A stretch of 64,000 nucleotides of DNA from Flavobacterium ajazii (GTDB lineage: Bacteria; Bacteroidota; Bacteroidia; Flavobacteriales; Flavobacteriaceae), in NCBI RefSeq assembly GCF_010614725.1, contig NZ_JAAEHL010000004.1, forward strand, positions 434,001-498,000, given 5' to 3'. Each line of letters starts with the position of its first letter. Position 1 is the first letter of the stretch. Shown piece after piece: positions 24,707 through 33,969 of this stretch. The notes under the pieces are model-generated. The model made no database searches, was not told the origin of the DNA, and worked only from the letters and a program-made list of their open reading frames with translations. The position numbers were made by a program, and so were the translations under genes.

Positions 24707-26053
24707 TTAGCTGTTTTTTCTGCCATTAATCATTTCATATAACTTTAACGCATTTCCATCCGTTAAAAGAGAAACATAGTGACAAATATGAAGCAGTCGC
24801 TCGTACAAATTACCTTTTTCTAAATTATGCTTCTCAGGAAGCATTTTCAAAATCAGTTTATCGTAATTTGAAGCGGTTCCTTCATATTTGTTATTAAAAG
24901 CAGTTATAAACTTATCCAGTAAAGTCTGGATTATTTGGTAACCTACAATTTCTTTCTCAATTACTTCACGGCTTTGGTAAATTTTTTCGATACTCAGTTT
25001 AATAATATCATTCATCTGAGCTTTGTATTTGCTTTTATCTGTTAATGCAAAAGGGAAATTCCCGGCCAGGATTGCTTCTTCATTTTCAATAAAAACATCC
25101 ACTGCATCATTAATCAAAGCTCCAATAGCCAAAGCACGCAGATAACTGATTCTGTCTTCTTTGGTTTCCAACAAATTGTATTTATCAACCCCAATATTGT
25201 CTTTTACCAATTTGATCAGATATTCCAAAGCATAATCTTCCGAAACCAGACCAAGGTTTATACCATCTTCAAAATCGATAATGGTATAGCAGATATCATC
25301 GGCAGCTTCAACCAGATAAGCCAAAGGATGTCTTTCAAAACCAATATCGCCATCTTCTTTATTGGCAATCAACCCCATATTATCTGCAACATCCTCGAAA
25401 AAAACTTTGTCGGCCTGAAAAAAACCATATTTTTTATCTGCAATATTGTTAGTCGGTTTTTTAGGAAGGCTTTCTTTTGGATATTTCATAAAAGCTCCTA
25501 AAGTAGCATACGAAATTCTAAGTCCTCCTTCTATTCCCGGACGGCTTCCTGTTAAAACAGAGAAACCATTGGCGTTCCCTTCAAAATCAATCAGATCCTG
25601 CCATTGCTTTGCCGTCAGTTTATCTTTATACTTTAATCCTTTACCACTCGAAAAATACTCTCCAATCGCTTTCTCACCTGAATGACCAAAAGGCGGATTC
25701 CCGATATCATGTGCCAAAGAAGCAGCAGCCACGATAGCTCCAAAATCATTCATATGATAACCGTGAACTTCTTTTAAATACGGATATTTTTCGATGATTT
25801 TTTTTCCGACCAAACGTCCTAAAGATCTTCCCACAACCGAAACTTCTAAACTGTGTGTTAAACGCGTGTGAACAAAATCTGTCTTAGAAAGCGGAATTAC
25901 CTGGGTTTTATCCTGCAAAGACCGAAACGCAGCCGAAAAGATTATACGATCATAATCGACCTCAAATCCTAACCGCGTATCATCTTGTTCTGCACGTAGT
26001 CTTTTGGTTGTATCGCCCTGGCGTTTTAATGATAAAAGTTGTTCCCAGTTCAT
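24707..26053 (-). CDS. dgt: dGTP triphosphohydrolase
   Basis: HD-domain enzyme that cleaves dGTP (or other dNTPs) to nucleoside and triphosphate. The metal ligands are visible: H in TRLTHSLEVSVV (about 65), HD in SLAHDIGNPPFGHSGE (about 113-125) and a later D in AADDICYTIIDFEDG (about 255). 448 residues fits the long dGTPase-like group. Such enzymes adjust dNTP pools and can act in phage defence; there is no defence neighbourhood here, so a housekeeping role is more likely. Confidence 0.92.
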   Translation of the reverse strand: MNWEQLLSLKRQGDTTKRLRAEQDDTRLGFEVDYDRIIFSAAFRSLQDKTQVIPLSKTDFVHTRLTHSLEVSVVGRSLGRLVGKKIIEKYPYLKEVHGYHMNDFGAIVAAASLAHDIGNPPFGHSGEKAIGEYFSSGKGLKYKDKLTAKQWQDLIDFEGNANGFSVLTGSRPGIEGGLRISYATLGAFMKYPKESLPKKPTNNIADKKYGFFQADKVFFEDVADNMGLIANKEDGDIGFERHPLAYLVEAADDICYTIIDFEDGINLGLVSEDYALEYLIKLVKDNIGVDKYNLLETKEDRISYLRALAIGALINDAVDVFIENEEAILAGNFPFALTDKSKYKAQMNDIIKLSIEKIYQSREVIEKEIVGYQIIQTLLDKFITAFNNKYEGTASNYDKLILKMLPEKHNLEKGNLYERLLHICHYVSLLTDGNALKLYEMINGRKNS

Positions 26054-26235
26054 TTTTCTATTTTAAATTGTAGGTTATTGATTTTAGATTGAGGATCTAA
26101 AATTCAAAAATACGTTTTATTTTAGATTTTTTTACCTTATATCAGTTGACGAAATAGAAAATTTCACAGCTGTGTTTGCCTGTTTCGCCTACTTGGCATT
26201 ATTTTTTTAGAAGCAGAAATTTTCGTTTTCAAAAC

Positions 26236-26312
26236 ACCTGCGGTCCTGCTATCCGCTATATCTTTTGCGGCAAACACTGCCACAAAAGGATAACGCTTCT
26301 ATCAGGGCTAAA
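26236..26312 (+). repeat. Dispersed hairpin repeat, family A copy 3
   Basis: CCTGCTATCCGCTATATCTT then stem TTTTGCGGCA / TGCCACAAAA, GGATAACGCTTCTATC, GGGCTAAATAAA. Same architecture as the copies at 1440, 19645, 53950 and 60383. Confidence 0.8.
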
Positions 26313-26345
26313 TAAAATTTTTTGTTTTCAAAAGATTTTATCAAC

Positions 26346-26374
26346 AAAAAAGCACTTCCAGTTGGAGTGCTTTT
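26346..26374 (-). terminator. Terminator of the barrel gene at 26398
   Basis: Stem AAAAGCACTCCA-type / TGGAAGTGCTTTTT with one bulge. The same element recurs after the paralogue at 27141, so it was duplicated with the gene. Confidence 0.7.
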
Positions 26375-26397
26375 AAAATTGAATGTAAAACTTAAGA

Positions 26398-26973
26398 TTA
26401 GAAGTTTTTAGAAATTCCAATGTTAAAAGTTTGTCCAAAATTAAAGTAGAATTTACTGTAATCGGCATCATCATAACTTAGGGTTTCATATCCTAAACCT
26501 CCAATATTAAAATTCACTCCAAAACCTTTTTTCATGTTTATAAAAAGAGCAGGTGTAAGTCCAACATACAAACCATCTGCTTTATTTTCAGAAGTTTGAG
26601 ATCCATTCTCATAAGCTTTACTTTTTTGATTATTAAAACCAGCTCCTAAATCCCCAAAAACAGAAAAAGTTTCATTCAAGGGAACCGTATAACGAGCAAA
26701 CGCTCCAACTTTAAAAGAATTAAATTTACCTTCTACATCTCCATTAGTAGTTTTTGAAGATCCAACAGCAAATTCAGTTCCCACTGTCCAGTTATCATGA
26801 AATTGATAACCCACTCTTGGAGAAAAGGTAAACACATTTGATTTTACTGGTGAAACTTCACGATCAATTTTATCAGAAGTATAACCAATATTACCTCCAA
26901 CTAATACAGTTCCTTTTTGTGCATTTGCAAAGCCAAAAACTGACAATGCAACAATAAGTAGCATTTTTTTCAT
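26398..26973 (-). CDS. Small outer-membrane beta-barrel protein, paralogue 1
   Basis: 191 residues: signal peptide cut after FANAQ (about 19), then eight or so amphipathic strands such as VLVGGNIGYTS, FTFSPRVGYQF and FGVNFNIGGLGYETLSYDDA, ending in an aromatic residue (NF), as expected for an outer-membrane barrel of OmpW/PorT-like size. Function unknown. Tandem paralogue of the gene at 27194, with the same order of motifs and the same style of terminator. Confidence 0.82.
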   Translation of the reverse strand: MKKMLLIVALSVFGFANAQKGTVLVGGNIGYTSDKIDREVSPVKSNVFTFSPRVGYQFHDNWTVGTEFAVGSSKTTNGDVEGKFNSFKVGAFARYTVPLNETFSVFGDLGAGFNNQKSKAYENGSQTSENKADGLYVGLTPALFINMKKGFGVNFNIGGLGYETLSYDDADYSKFYFNFGQTFNIGISKNF

Positions 26974-27140
26974 AATGATTTATAATTTAAAATTTAAGAA
27001 CATTAACCAACAACGATGCCATTAGCCAAAAAATAACAGGTAAAAACTCATATTTGCAATTAGTTAATAAATACCAAACACATCATTCGAAATAAGCCAT
27101 TTGTTATAAATCCCTTTACACTAAATTTACATACTCCATA

Positions 27141-27169
27141 AAAAAAGCACCCCAAACCGGAGTGCTTTC
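27141..27169 (-). terminator. Terminator of the barrel gene at 27194
   Basis: Stem AAAGCACcCC / GGagTGCTTT with A-rich tract on the downstream (minus-strand U) side; similar to the element at 26346. Confidence 0.65.
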
Positions 27170-27193
27170 TGAAATTGAATATAAAACTTAAGA

Positions 27194-27778
27194 TTAGAAG
27201 TTTTTAGAAACCCCAATATTAATTGTTTGACCGAAATTAAAGTAGAATTTACTGTAATCAGGACCATTGTTGTCGTAACTTAATGTTTCGTATCCTAAAC
27301 CTCCAATATTGAAGTTTAAGCCAAAACCCTTTTTCATGTTGATAAAAAGAGCCGGAGTTACACCTACGTACATACCGTCTGCTTTATACTTTGAAGTAAG
27401 GTTTCCATTATCGTACTCTTTTGTTTTTTGGTTCTGGAAACCAAGACCAAAATCAGCAAAAGCAGAAAATGTCTGATTCAATGGCACTGAGTAACGTAAA
27501 AATGCTCCTAATTTAAAGTTGTTGTTTTTAGTCTCATCTCCTCCATCGTAATCTTCTTTAGAAGAACCAACAGTAAATTCACCTCCAACAGTCCAGTTGT
27601 CATTAAACTGGTAACCAACTCTTGGAGAAAAACTAAATTCATTAGTTTTTTCCTCTCCATTCTGATACTCATATTTCTCAGACGCGTAAGAGATGTTTCC
27701 ACCTACTAAAATTGTTCCTTTTTGTGCATTTGCAAAGCCAAAAACTGACAATGCAAGAATCACTAGCATTCTTTTCAT
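27194..27778 (-). CDS. Small outer-membrane beta-barrel protein, paralogue 2
   Basis: 194 residues; the signal peptide and most strands are near-identical to the 26398 product (ALSVFGFANAQKGTILVGGN, NMKKGFGLNFNIGGLGYETL). They differ mostly in extracellular-loop-like, charged segments (for example around residues 35-45 and 65-80), the usual pattern for surface-exposed variation. Upstream of paralogue 1 on the same strand with a terminator between them, so the two are likely expressed separately. Divergent from gldA. Confidence 0.82.
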   Translation of the reverse strand: MKRMLVILALSVFGFANAQKGTILVGGNISYASEKYEYQNGEEKTNEFSFSPRVGYQFNDNWTVGGEFTVGSSKEDYDGGDETKNNNFKLGAFLRYSVPLNQTFSAFADFGLGFQNQKTKEYDNGNLTSKYKADGMYVGVTPALFINMKKGFGLNFNIGGLGYETLSYDNNGPDYSKFYFNFGQTINIGVSKNF

Positions 27779-27891
27779 TTTGTATTATTTTTAAAAATTT
27801 TAATATCCCCTTAACAATAACGATGCCGTTGTTAACATCAATTTTAATTTCTTTTGAAAGCCAAAATGTAGCAAACAAGACTATTTCTGTT

Positions 27892-27899
27892 TACTTTTG
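27892..27899 (+). promoter_or_regulatory. Putative -7 box for gldA
   Basis: TACTTTTG matches TAnnTTTG, 17 bp before the gldA ATG. A TTG at -33 is not clear. Confidence 0.4.
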
Positions 27900-27915
27900 T
27901 AACAAATAAAAAGTC

Positions 27916-28812
27916 ATGTCGATAGAAGTAAACAGCATATCAAAAAGTTACGGAGAGCAAAAAGCTTTAGATGAAATTTCTTTTAAAATTGAGAAAGGAG
28001 AAATCGTAGGATTTCTGGGCCCAAACGGAGCCGGAAAATCTACTTTAATGAAAATTTTGACCACTTATTTACTTGCCGATAGTGGCTCAGCCCTTGTAAA
28101 TAGTCATGATGTCATGACAAGCACCAAAGAAGTACAACGTTCAGTCGGGTACCTGCCGGAACACAATCCGTTGTATTTAGATTTGTATGTTCGTGAATAT
28201 TTGGCTTTTAATGCCGATGTTTATAAAGTTCAAAAATCAAGAATAGAAGAAGTAATTCAACTGACAGGACTGACACCAGAAAGCCATAAAAAGATCGGAC
28301 AATTGTCAAAAGGATACCGCCAGCGTGTGGGATTGGCCAATGCTTTATTACACAATCCGGATGTATTAATTTTGGATGAACCAACTACAGGTCTGGATCC
28401 GAATCAGTTAATCGAAATCCGTAATGTAATTAAAAATGTGGGTAAAGATAAAACTGTTTTTTTATCAACACACATCATGCAGGAAGTTGAAGCCATTTGT
28501 GATCGTGTCATCATTATTGACAAAGGAAAAATTGTGGCAGATAAAAAACTGGACAACTTAATTTCTGCAGACAAAGAGCAGGTAATCGAAGTTGAATTTG
28601 ACTATAAAATTGAAGAACAGGCAATTGCTGCAATTCCGCATTTAAAATCATACAAAAACATCCACGATTGTTTATGGGAACTGACTTTCTTGTCTGACAA
28701 GGACATGCGTCCCGCAGTTTTTGATTTCGCACACGATAATGGTTTGAAGACTTTACAACTCAACCAAAAAAATAAAAATCTGGAAGCTGTATTTAGAGAG
28801 ATTACTAAATAA
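27916..28812 (+). CDS. gldA: ABC transporter ATP-binding protein GldA
   Basis: 298 residues: Walker A GPNGAGKST (about 36-44), signature LSKGYRQRVG (about 134), Walker B VLILDEPTTGLDP (about 153-165), H-loop STHIMQEVE, then a GldA-type C-terminal extension of about 90 residues. GldA with GldF and GldG forms an ABC transporter needed for gliding in F. johnsoniae, though not in all gliders. GldF/GldG are not beside it here, consistent with the known separation of gldA from gldFG. Followed by a strong terminator, so monocistronic. Confidence 0.92.
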   Translation: MSIEVNSISKSYGEQKALDEISFKIEKGEIVGFLGPNGAGKSTLMKILTTYLLADSGSALVNSHDVMTSTKEVQRSVGYLPEHNPLYLDLYVREYLAFNADVYKVQKSRIEEVIQLTGLTPESHKKIGQLSKGYRQRVGLANALLHNPDVLILDEPTTGLDPNQLIEIRNVIKNVGKDKTVFLSTHIMQEVEAICDRVIIIDKGKIVADKKLDNLISADKEQVIEVEFDYKIEEQAIAAIPHLKSYKNIHDCLWELTFLSDKDMRPAVFDFAHDNGLKTLQLNQKNKNLEAVFREITK

Positions 28813-28832
28813 GTTTTTTAGGTTCATACAAT

Positions 28833-28872
28833 AAAGAGGAAGCCGTACATATGAGTACGGCTTCCTCTTTTT
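28833..28872 (+). terminator. Terminator of gldA
   Basis: 15-bp perfect stem AAAGAGGAAGCCGTA / TACGGCTTCCTCTTT with CATATGAG loop and T-run. Confidence 0.92.
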
Positions 28873-29088
28873 GTATAATGACAAATTACAGAGGAGACTA
28901 TATTCTAAAATCAATATGTCATAAAAATCAACAATAGTAATTTTTCACAAATAAAAGTCCCTAAAATTACACTTTACTAAGCATAAAATTAATAAATGTA
29001 AAAAATACAAATATCACTAAATTCAGGTATTACCCATTCATTTTTTTAACCATATTTTTACGCCTTAATTATTTTTAATGTTAAAAAA
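28873..29088. other. AT-rich leader before the O-antigen ligase-like gene
   Basis: About 215 bp with no ORF or repeat that I recognise. It probably carries the promoter for the exported-protein run beginning at 29089. Confidence 0.4.
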
Positions 29089-30927
29089 TTGAAGTCTATT
29101 TCTTATTCCGCAAATTTGCTCCACGTTCTACTGCTTATTGCAATTATTGTAGCCACACTTCTTAATTCAGCGTATTTTTACAATTCAACAGCTTTTGCTT
29201 ACTATGGATTTTGTATAACGGTTTCGCTCTTTACCATTATCTCCATTTTTGCCTTACCAGAAAAGAAACAATCCTTTTTTAAACTCCCTGTTCTTCTATT
29301 TGGGTTATGGTGCCTTTACGTTCTTCTTAATTATTTTACGAACAGGGCAACTCTGGTTTTTACAATATACAGCATTGTACTTTATTTTTTACTCCTTAGG
29401 GCAATCGTTCTTTTTAGTACTCCCAATTTTAAATTCAAACCATTTTTTATCGGAATTGTCGGAATTGCTGTTATTGAATCTGTGTATTGCATTTTACAAT
29501 TTTTAGGAATATGCAAAAGCGAAAACAGGTTAATTGCTGTTACAGGCAGCTGGAACAACCCCAACGTAACTGCCATTTTTTTATCTCTCACTGTACCAAT
29601 TTTCCTGTATTTGTTTAAGGTAAAAAACAAAAAAGCAGTTGTTACCGGATTTTCATTTTTGTTAATCGCATTACTACTACTCAAATGCCGGGCAGCTTAT
29701 ATTGGTACAGTGCTGTCCGTGATCATTTTCTATGCGTTGGAATACCAATTTATAAACTGGATAAAAAACAATAAAAACAGTATCACTGCAAAGGCATTAT
29801 TCATTTTGGCTTTGATGATCATTATTCCATTAAGTTCTCAGTTATACAATGCAAAAAAAGCTTCGGCTGACGGCAGAAAATTCATCTGGAAATTATCTGC
29901 TCAAATGATTCCCGAGAAACCGTTAATAGGCTATGGCTATGGGTTTTTCGAAAAAGAATATAATTTGTATCAGGCAGATTATATTAAAAACGGAAAGGCT
30001 ACTGCTGAAGAACTCATCAACGCAGGTCCCGTTATTATGCCGCATAACGAATTACTTCAAAATGCTGTCGAAGGCGGTATCGTGGGACTATTACTAATTT
30101 CACTGTTTTTTGGTTCTATTCTTTTTGCCCACAGACAAAAAAACGAAAATCAAACTGTTTTAAATTCTGAACCGGCTTTACCAACACAAAAAAGCTATTT
30201 TAACTTAGCTTATACAGGAGTTGTATCTTTTGTTGTGATGTCAATGGTTAATTCTACCATTCAGATTGTACCCGTAATGTGTCTGACTATTATCTATACT
30301 GCTATTGTTTGCAGCCCGCTAAAAAACATTTCACTTATAAAACTTTCATTTCTTCAAAACAGAAAGCCTTTTTATATCTTTTCTAAAATCGGGATCCTTA
30401 CGATCAGCCTGTATTCATCATACCTTATTTTTGGTATGGCCAGAGCAGACATTTTAAACAAAAAAACGAAACTTCTAACCGAAAAAGGAAATTACAAAGA
30501 AGCTTTACAAATCATGCCCGCTTTAGAACCTTACCTAAAAGAAAATCCCAATTATTGGAAAAATTATGGCACAATTTATTTTCAAAATCATAGCTACAAC
30601 GAAGCTTTAAAATGCTTCGAGAAAGCGCAATCTTTAAGTTCGTTACCGGATGTTTATAATGGAACCGGAGTTAGTCACGAAAAATTAAAACAATACCCGC
30701 AAGCCGTCCTGCAATACGAAACACTTACTGCCTTATACCCTACAAAATTCTTGTATAAAATGTGGCTGCTAAAAGCTTATTTAAAAAATAGGGAAACCGC
30801 CAAAGCAATTGCTTTAGCTAATGACATCATTCTGTTAAAACCCAAAATACCATCAGAAAAAGTCAATGAATATAAAAAAATGTGCCGGACTTTAATAAGC
30901 AATTTAGAAAAGCAAAACATCAACTAA
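29089..30927 (+). CDS. O-antigen ligase/polymerase (Wzy_C) family protein with C-terminal TPRs
   Basis: 612 residues: about ten to twelve TM helices (10-430), the large periplasmic loop with the family pattern GYGYGFFEKEY and MPHNELLQNAVEGGIVGLLL (about 285-340), then a cytoplasm- or periplasm-facing TPR tail (about 455-600; for example EALKCFEKAQSLSSLPDVY). Proteins of this family polymerise or ligate surface glycans, or glycosylate proteins. No glycan cluster is next to it; it heads a run of exported proteins. I accept the TTG start at 29089 because no in-frame ATG occurs for hundreds of codons and the ORF begins just before the first TM helix. Confidence 0.82.
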   Translation: MKSISYSANLLHVLLLIAIIVATLLNSAYFYNSTAFAYYGFCITVSLFTIISIFALPEKKQSFFKLPVLLFGLWCLYVLLNYFTNRATLVFTIYSIVLYFLLLRAIVLFSTPNFKFKPFFIGIVGIAVIESVYCILQFLGICKSENRLIAVTGSWNNPNVTAIFLSLTVPIFLYLFKVKNKKAVVTGFSFLLIALLLLKCRAAYIGTVLSVIIFYALEYQFINWIKNNKNSITAKALFILALMIIIPLSSQLYNAKKASADGRKFIWKLSAQMIPEKPLIGYGYGFFEKEYNLYQADYIKNGKATAEELINAGPVIMPHNELLQNAVEGGIVGLLLISLFFGSILFAHRQKNENQTVLNSEPALPTQKSYFNLAYTGVVSFVVMSMVNSTIQIVPVMCLTIIYTAIVCSPLKNISLIKLSFLQNRKPFYIFSKIGILTISLYSSYLIFGMARADILNKKTKLLTEKGNYKEALQIMPALEPYLKENPNYWKNYGTIYFQNHSYNEALKCFEKAQSLSSLPDVYNGTGVSHEKLKQYPQAVLQYETLTALYPTKFLYKMWLLKAYLKNRETAKAIALANDIILLKPKIPSEKVNEYKKMCRTLISNLEKQNIN

Positions 30928-30973
30928 ACCAAACAGAAAACTGAAATAACTAACTAAACCAAAATTTATTTCT

Positions 30974-32539
30974 ATGTATAATCAAAAATCTGCGAAAACA
31001 GATAAAAACCAAAGTCTGGCTTTATGGCCTGGGAGAATTTTTAAAACAATTGTCTTTCTAATTCCTTTTTTAGTTCAGGCGCAATATCCATCAGCAGTTG
31101 AAGCCGTTTTAAAAAAATCCGGAACCAACAGACCTGAACTCGAAAAAGCATTGGCTTATAGCGACAAAACCGGTGATCCCTACAAAATAAAAGCCATGCA
31201 GTTTTTGATTGCCAATATGGATATTCATTCTTCATCAGATTATTACTGGGAAGATAGTGCCAATAATAAGATTGCGTACAATGAACTGGATTATGCCGAT
31301 TTTGAACAATCAAGAAATGCTTTCGCAACCGTTAAACAGCAAAATCCCGGTTTAAAAGCCAAACCTGTTGTTTATAAAGACATCGAAACCATAAAAGGCG
31401 ACTATCTAATCAATAATCTGGAAAAAGCTTTTACTTCCTGGCACACATCCCCCCTAAAAACAACCTCATTTGAAGATTTTTGCGAGTACATATTACCCTA
31501 CAGAGTAAGCGTAGAGCCGGTACAAAATTGGCGTCCTGCTTATACAGGCAAATTTAAATGGGTAAGTAATCAGATCACTGAAAAAGGTCTAAATTCTGCT
31601 TTGCAATATGTTAAAGATGATTATGACTCATGGTTTGTCAATAACTGGAAAGAAAAACGCACTGAGCCTCTGCCAAGACTCGGCAGCCTGCAATTGCTTT
31701 TCCGTAAACAAGGAGCCTGTTCTGATATTGCCAGTATGAGTGTGTTTACCATGCGCTCACAGGGTATTCCTGCTGCTGTTAACATCATACCCTTTTGGGC
31801 AACGGCTACCGAAGGACATTACACCAATACTTTTTTTGATGAGAATAAACAAATGCTTAACTGCGATTACGGAACAAAGGATTTTCGGCAAAATCTGGTA
31901 AGGGAACCTGCCAAAGTAATTCGTCTGACGTATTCTAAAAATCCGGAAACATTGGCCAGTTTTGAAGATATGGGTAATATTCCAAAAGGTTTTTTACAGC
32001 AGCAAAATTACATTGATGTGACCAATGATTTCTGGGAAACTACAGATGTTAAATGTCCCTTATATGTTGATGCAAATCCATCAAAAATTGTATATGCAAC
32101 CACCTTCAACGGATTGGCATGGAGACCTTTTTGGTGGGGGAAAACAGCAAATAACGAAACCGTTTTTACAAAACTCTGCAGAAGGACCGTCATTATTCCA
32201 CAATATTACAGCAACGGGAAAATGATTCCCGCTGGAGCTCCTGTTGTTATCGGTAATACCACCACAAAAGTATTACAGCCAGATCTGACACAAACCAAAG
32301 AAGTTACAATAGCCGAAAAAGAAAAATACCTAAAATTTAAACTGGGTATTACCTACCAGCTCTTGTACTGGGATAACAAATGGATAATGCTCGGAAAACA
32401 AACGGTAAACAGCCCCATAACCGAAATGAAGTTTGAAAGGGCGCCAAAAAATGCCCTGTTTTTATTTGTAGCAAGTGACTCCAGAGGACTGGAACGACCT
32501 TTTATCATTGAGGATAATGGCGAGCGCTTTTGGTTTTAA
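30974..32539 (+). CDS. Transglutaminase-like (papain-fold) exported protein
   Basis: 521 residues, signal peptide after a basic n-region (cleavage about FLVQAQ, residue 36). The transglutaminase-core triad is visible: Cys in RKQGACSDIASM (about 250), His in TEGHYTNTFFD (about 283) and Asp in LNCDYGTKDF (about 298). The C-terminal third is beta-rich. Such proteins in Bacteroidota are secreted peptidases/amidases of unknown target. It sits 46 bp after the O-antigen ligase-like gene and 79 bp before the next, so an operon is likely. Confidence 0.8.
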   Translation: MYNQKSAKTDKNQSLALWPGRIFKTIVFLIPFLVQAQYPSAVEAVLKKSGTNRPELEKALAYSDKTGDPYKIKAMQFLIANMDIHSSSDYYWEDSANNKIAYNELDYADFEQSRNAFATVKQQNPGLKAKPVVYKDIETIKGDYLINNLEKAFTSWHTSPLKTTSFEDFCEYILPYRVSVEPVQNWRPAYTGKFKWVSNQITEKGLNSALQYVKDDYDSWFVNNWKEKRTEPLPRLGSLQLLFRKQGACSDIASMSVFTMRSQGIPAAVNIIPFWATATEGHYTNTFFDENKQMLNCDYGTKDFRQNLVREPAKVIRLTYSKNPETLASFEDMGNIPKGFLQQQNYIDVTNDFWETTDVKCPLYVDANPSKIVYATTFNGLAWRPFWWGKTANNETVFTKLCRRTVIIPQYYSNGKMIPAGAPVVIGNTTTKVLQPDLTQTKEVTIAEKEKYLKFKLGITYQLLYWDNKWIMLGKQTVNSPITEMKFERAPKNALFLFVASDSRGLERPFIIEDNGERFWF

Positions 32540-32618
32540 AAAAAGATCAATTACAATGTCAAAAATCAATTAAAAAATCAATTACAATATCAATTAAAAA
32601 TCTAAAATGTAAGTACAA

Positions 32619-33893
32619 ATGAAAAAATTATTTCTAACCCTACTCTTACTGCCTGTCTTTAGTCAGTCGCAAGTTAGTCCTAACGTTAGCAAACGTTATC
32701 CTGCACATATCGTTTATAAAATTGATGAAGTAGCCTCTAAAATTTCTTTAAACGAAGACAAACAAATTAAAATTGCTCAAAAATTTATCAAAAATGACAG
32801 CATTGTCAATGCAGCCCTGGCTTCTGGTACACCTTCAAACCTGCTGAAAAATCAATACACTATTGACCGGGTATTTTTAAAAGACATATTATCTGTTGAA
32901 GAAATGGAACAATTTGCATACGAAACAGATAAAGATAATCGATTTCTAGCCACTTTGATTTTGACTCAGCCAATAAAACTACAAACTGATCAAATAAAAA
33001 AAATACGCCATATTAATGATTCGTTAAGCGCTACTCCTAAAAAATCTCCAAGGGAAACCATTCAGTTTTATAACAGGAAACTATCAAAAATCTTAAATGA
33101 AAAGCAGTACGTTGACGTAATAAAATTCAACTATAAAGACGAATCTTTTATCGATGCCAAAATGGACTGGGAAAGAATTTTGAGATTAAAAATAAATACT
33201 CCCGGAAAGGAAAAAGAAGAATCTCAAGAGATCGTTAATTTTCATCTGGCCAAAAATGGTTATCTGGATAAAAAAGCAGAACGATATGAAAAAAAGAAAC
33301 AGGATTTCTTAAGCCTGAAAGCTACACTCATGGAACCGCCATTGCTGATTCGTGCCAAAATCCTTTCTGACCAAAAACATGCAAATAACAAATACGCATC
33401 GATCGTTAAATTTGAGAAAGAACTTAACCTAAGTCAAAGTCAAATTGACACACTACTGGCTAAATACGTTGCATTTGAAAGAATCATACTTGAGAATAAA
33501 GAAAATGACTTAAATGGAAATTTTACTACTCCCAAACCATTGCCTTCAGAATTTGAAAACATAGCCAAAATTGTAACCTCAGAGCAAATGAACAAATGGC
33601 TTAATCTCAAAAACAAAAATGAAGCAATTAAAAAAGCCAATCAAAGCTGGGCTGCATTAGAATCAGAAGGATTGACTAAAAATACAGACCAACAAAAACT
33701 AATGCCTGAACTCGCAAATTATCACCTGAAATTATTAATCGCATTAGAAAAAAACAAAAACTGGAAAACTTCTGAAACCCGTTTTCTTGTGCGTGATGTT
33801 GAGCAAAAAAAACCTGAAATCTTAGTACAATTAGATGCTATAAGCCGAAGCAAAGCTAAAAGTGAAAACGCCAAAAATGCTTTAGCCTGGTAG
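32619..33893 (+). CDS. Exported alpha-helical protein with LTxxQ-like repeats
   Basis: 424 residues, signal peptide (cut near SQSQ, about 18), no family I can name. The mature part shows at least three copies of a helical unit of about 100-110 residues, each pairing a first helix (LNEDKQIKIAQKF, LQTDQIKKIRHIN, LSQSQIDTLLAKY) with a later 'I-L-x-x-E-Q/M' helix (DILSVEEMEQF, KILNEKQYVDV, KIVTSEQMNKW). This resembles the LTxxQ motif of Spy/CpxP-type periplasmic chaperones, which bind unfolded clients. A chaperone or scaffolding role for its secreted neighbours is inference only. Confidence 0.68.
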   Translation: MKKLFLTLLLLPVFSQSQVSPNVSKRYPAHIVYKIDEVASKISLNEDKQIKIAQKFIKNDSIVNAALASGTPSNLLKNQYTIDRVFLKDILSVEEMEQFAYETDKDNRFLATLILTQPIKLQTDQIKKIRHINDSLSATPKKSPRETIQFYNRKLSKILNEKQYVDVIKFNYKDESFIDAKMDWERILRLKINTPGKEKEESQEIVNFHLAKNGYLDKKAERYEKKKQDFLSLKATLMEPPLLIRAKILSDQKHANNKYASIVKFEKELNLSQSQIDTLLAKYVAFERIILENKENDLNGNFTTPKPLPSEFENIAKIVTSEQMNKWLNLKNKNEAIKKANQSWAALESEGLTKNTDQQKLMPELANYHLKLLIALEKNKNWKTSETRFLVRDVEQKKPEILVQLDAISRSKAKSENAKNALAW

Positions 33894-33969
33894 AATCTGC
33901 TAAACCGGAAAAACATAAAATTCCTGTTAGAACACCTAATTATTAACCTCAATATATAACAACAACCAA

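Larger units (their letters stand above)
26054..26397. other. Gene-free spacer between dgt and the first barrel gene
   Basis: 344 bp with no credible ORF. It holds an AT-rich stretch, family A repeat copy 3 (26236-26312) and the terminator of the gene at 26398. Confidence 0.7.

Noticed and set aside
24707..26053. dGTPase as part of a phage-defence island
   Set aside because: Neighbours are dxs, DUF3078 and membrane barrels; nothing else of a defence nature is present.
29089..32539. A surface polysaccharide gene cluster
   Set aside because: Only one O-antigen ligase-like gene is present; no glycosyltransferases, flippase or sugar-nucleotide genes are adjacent.
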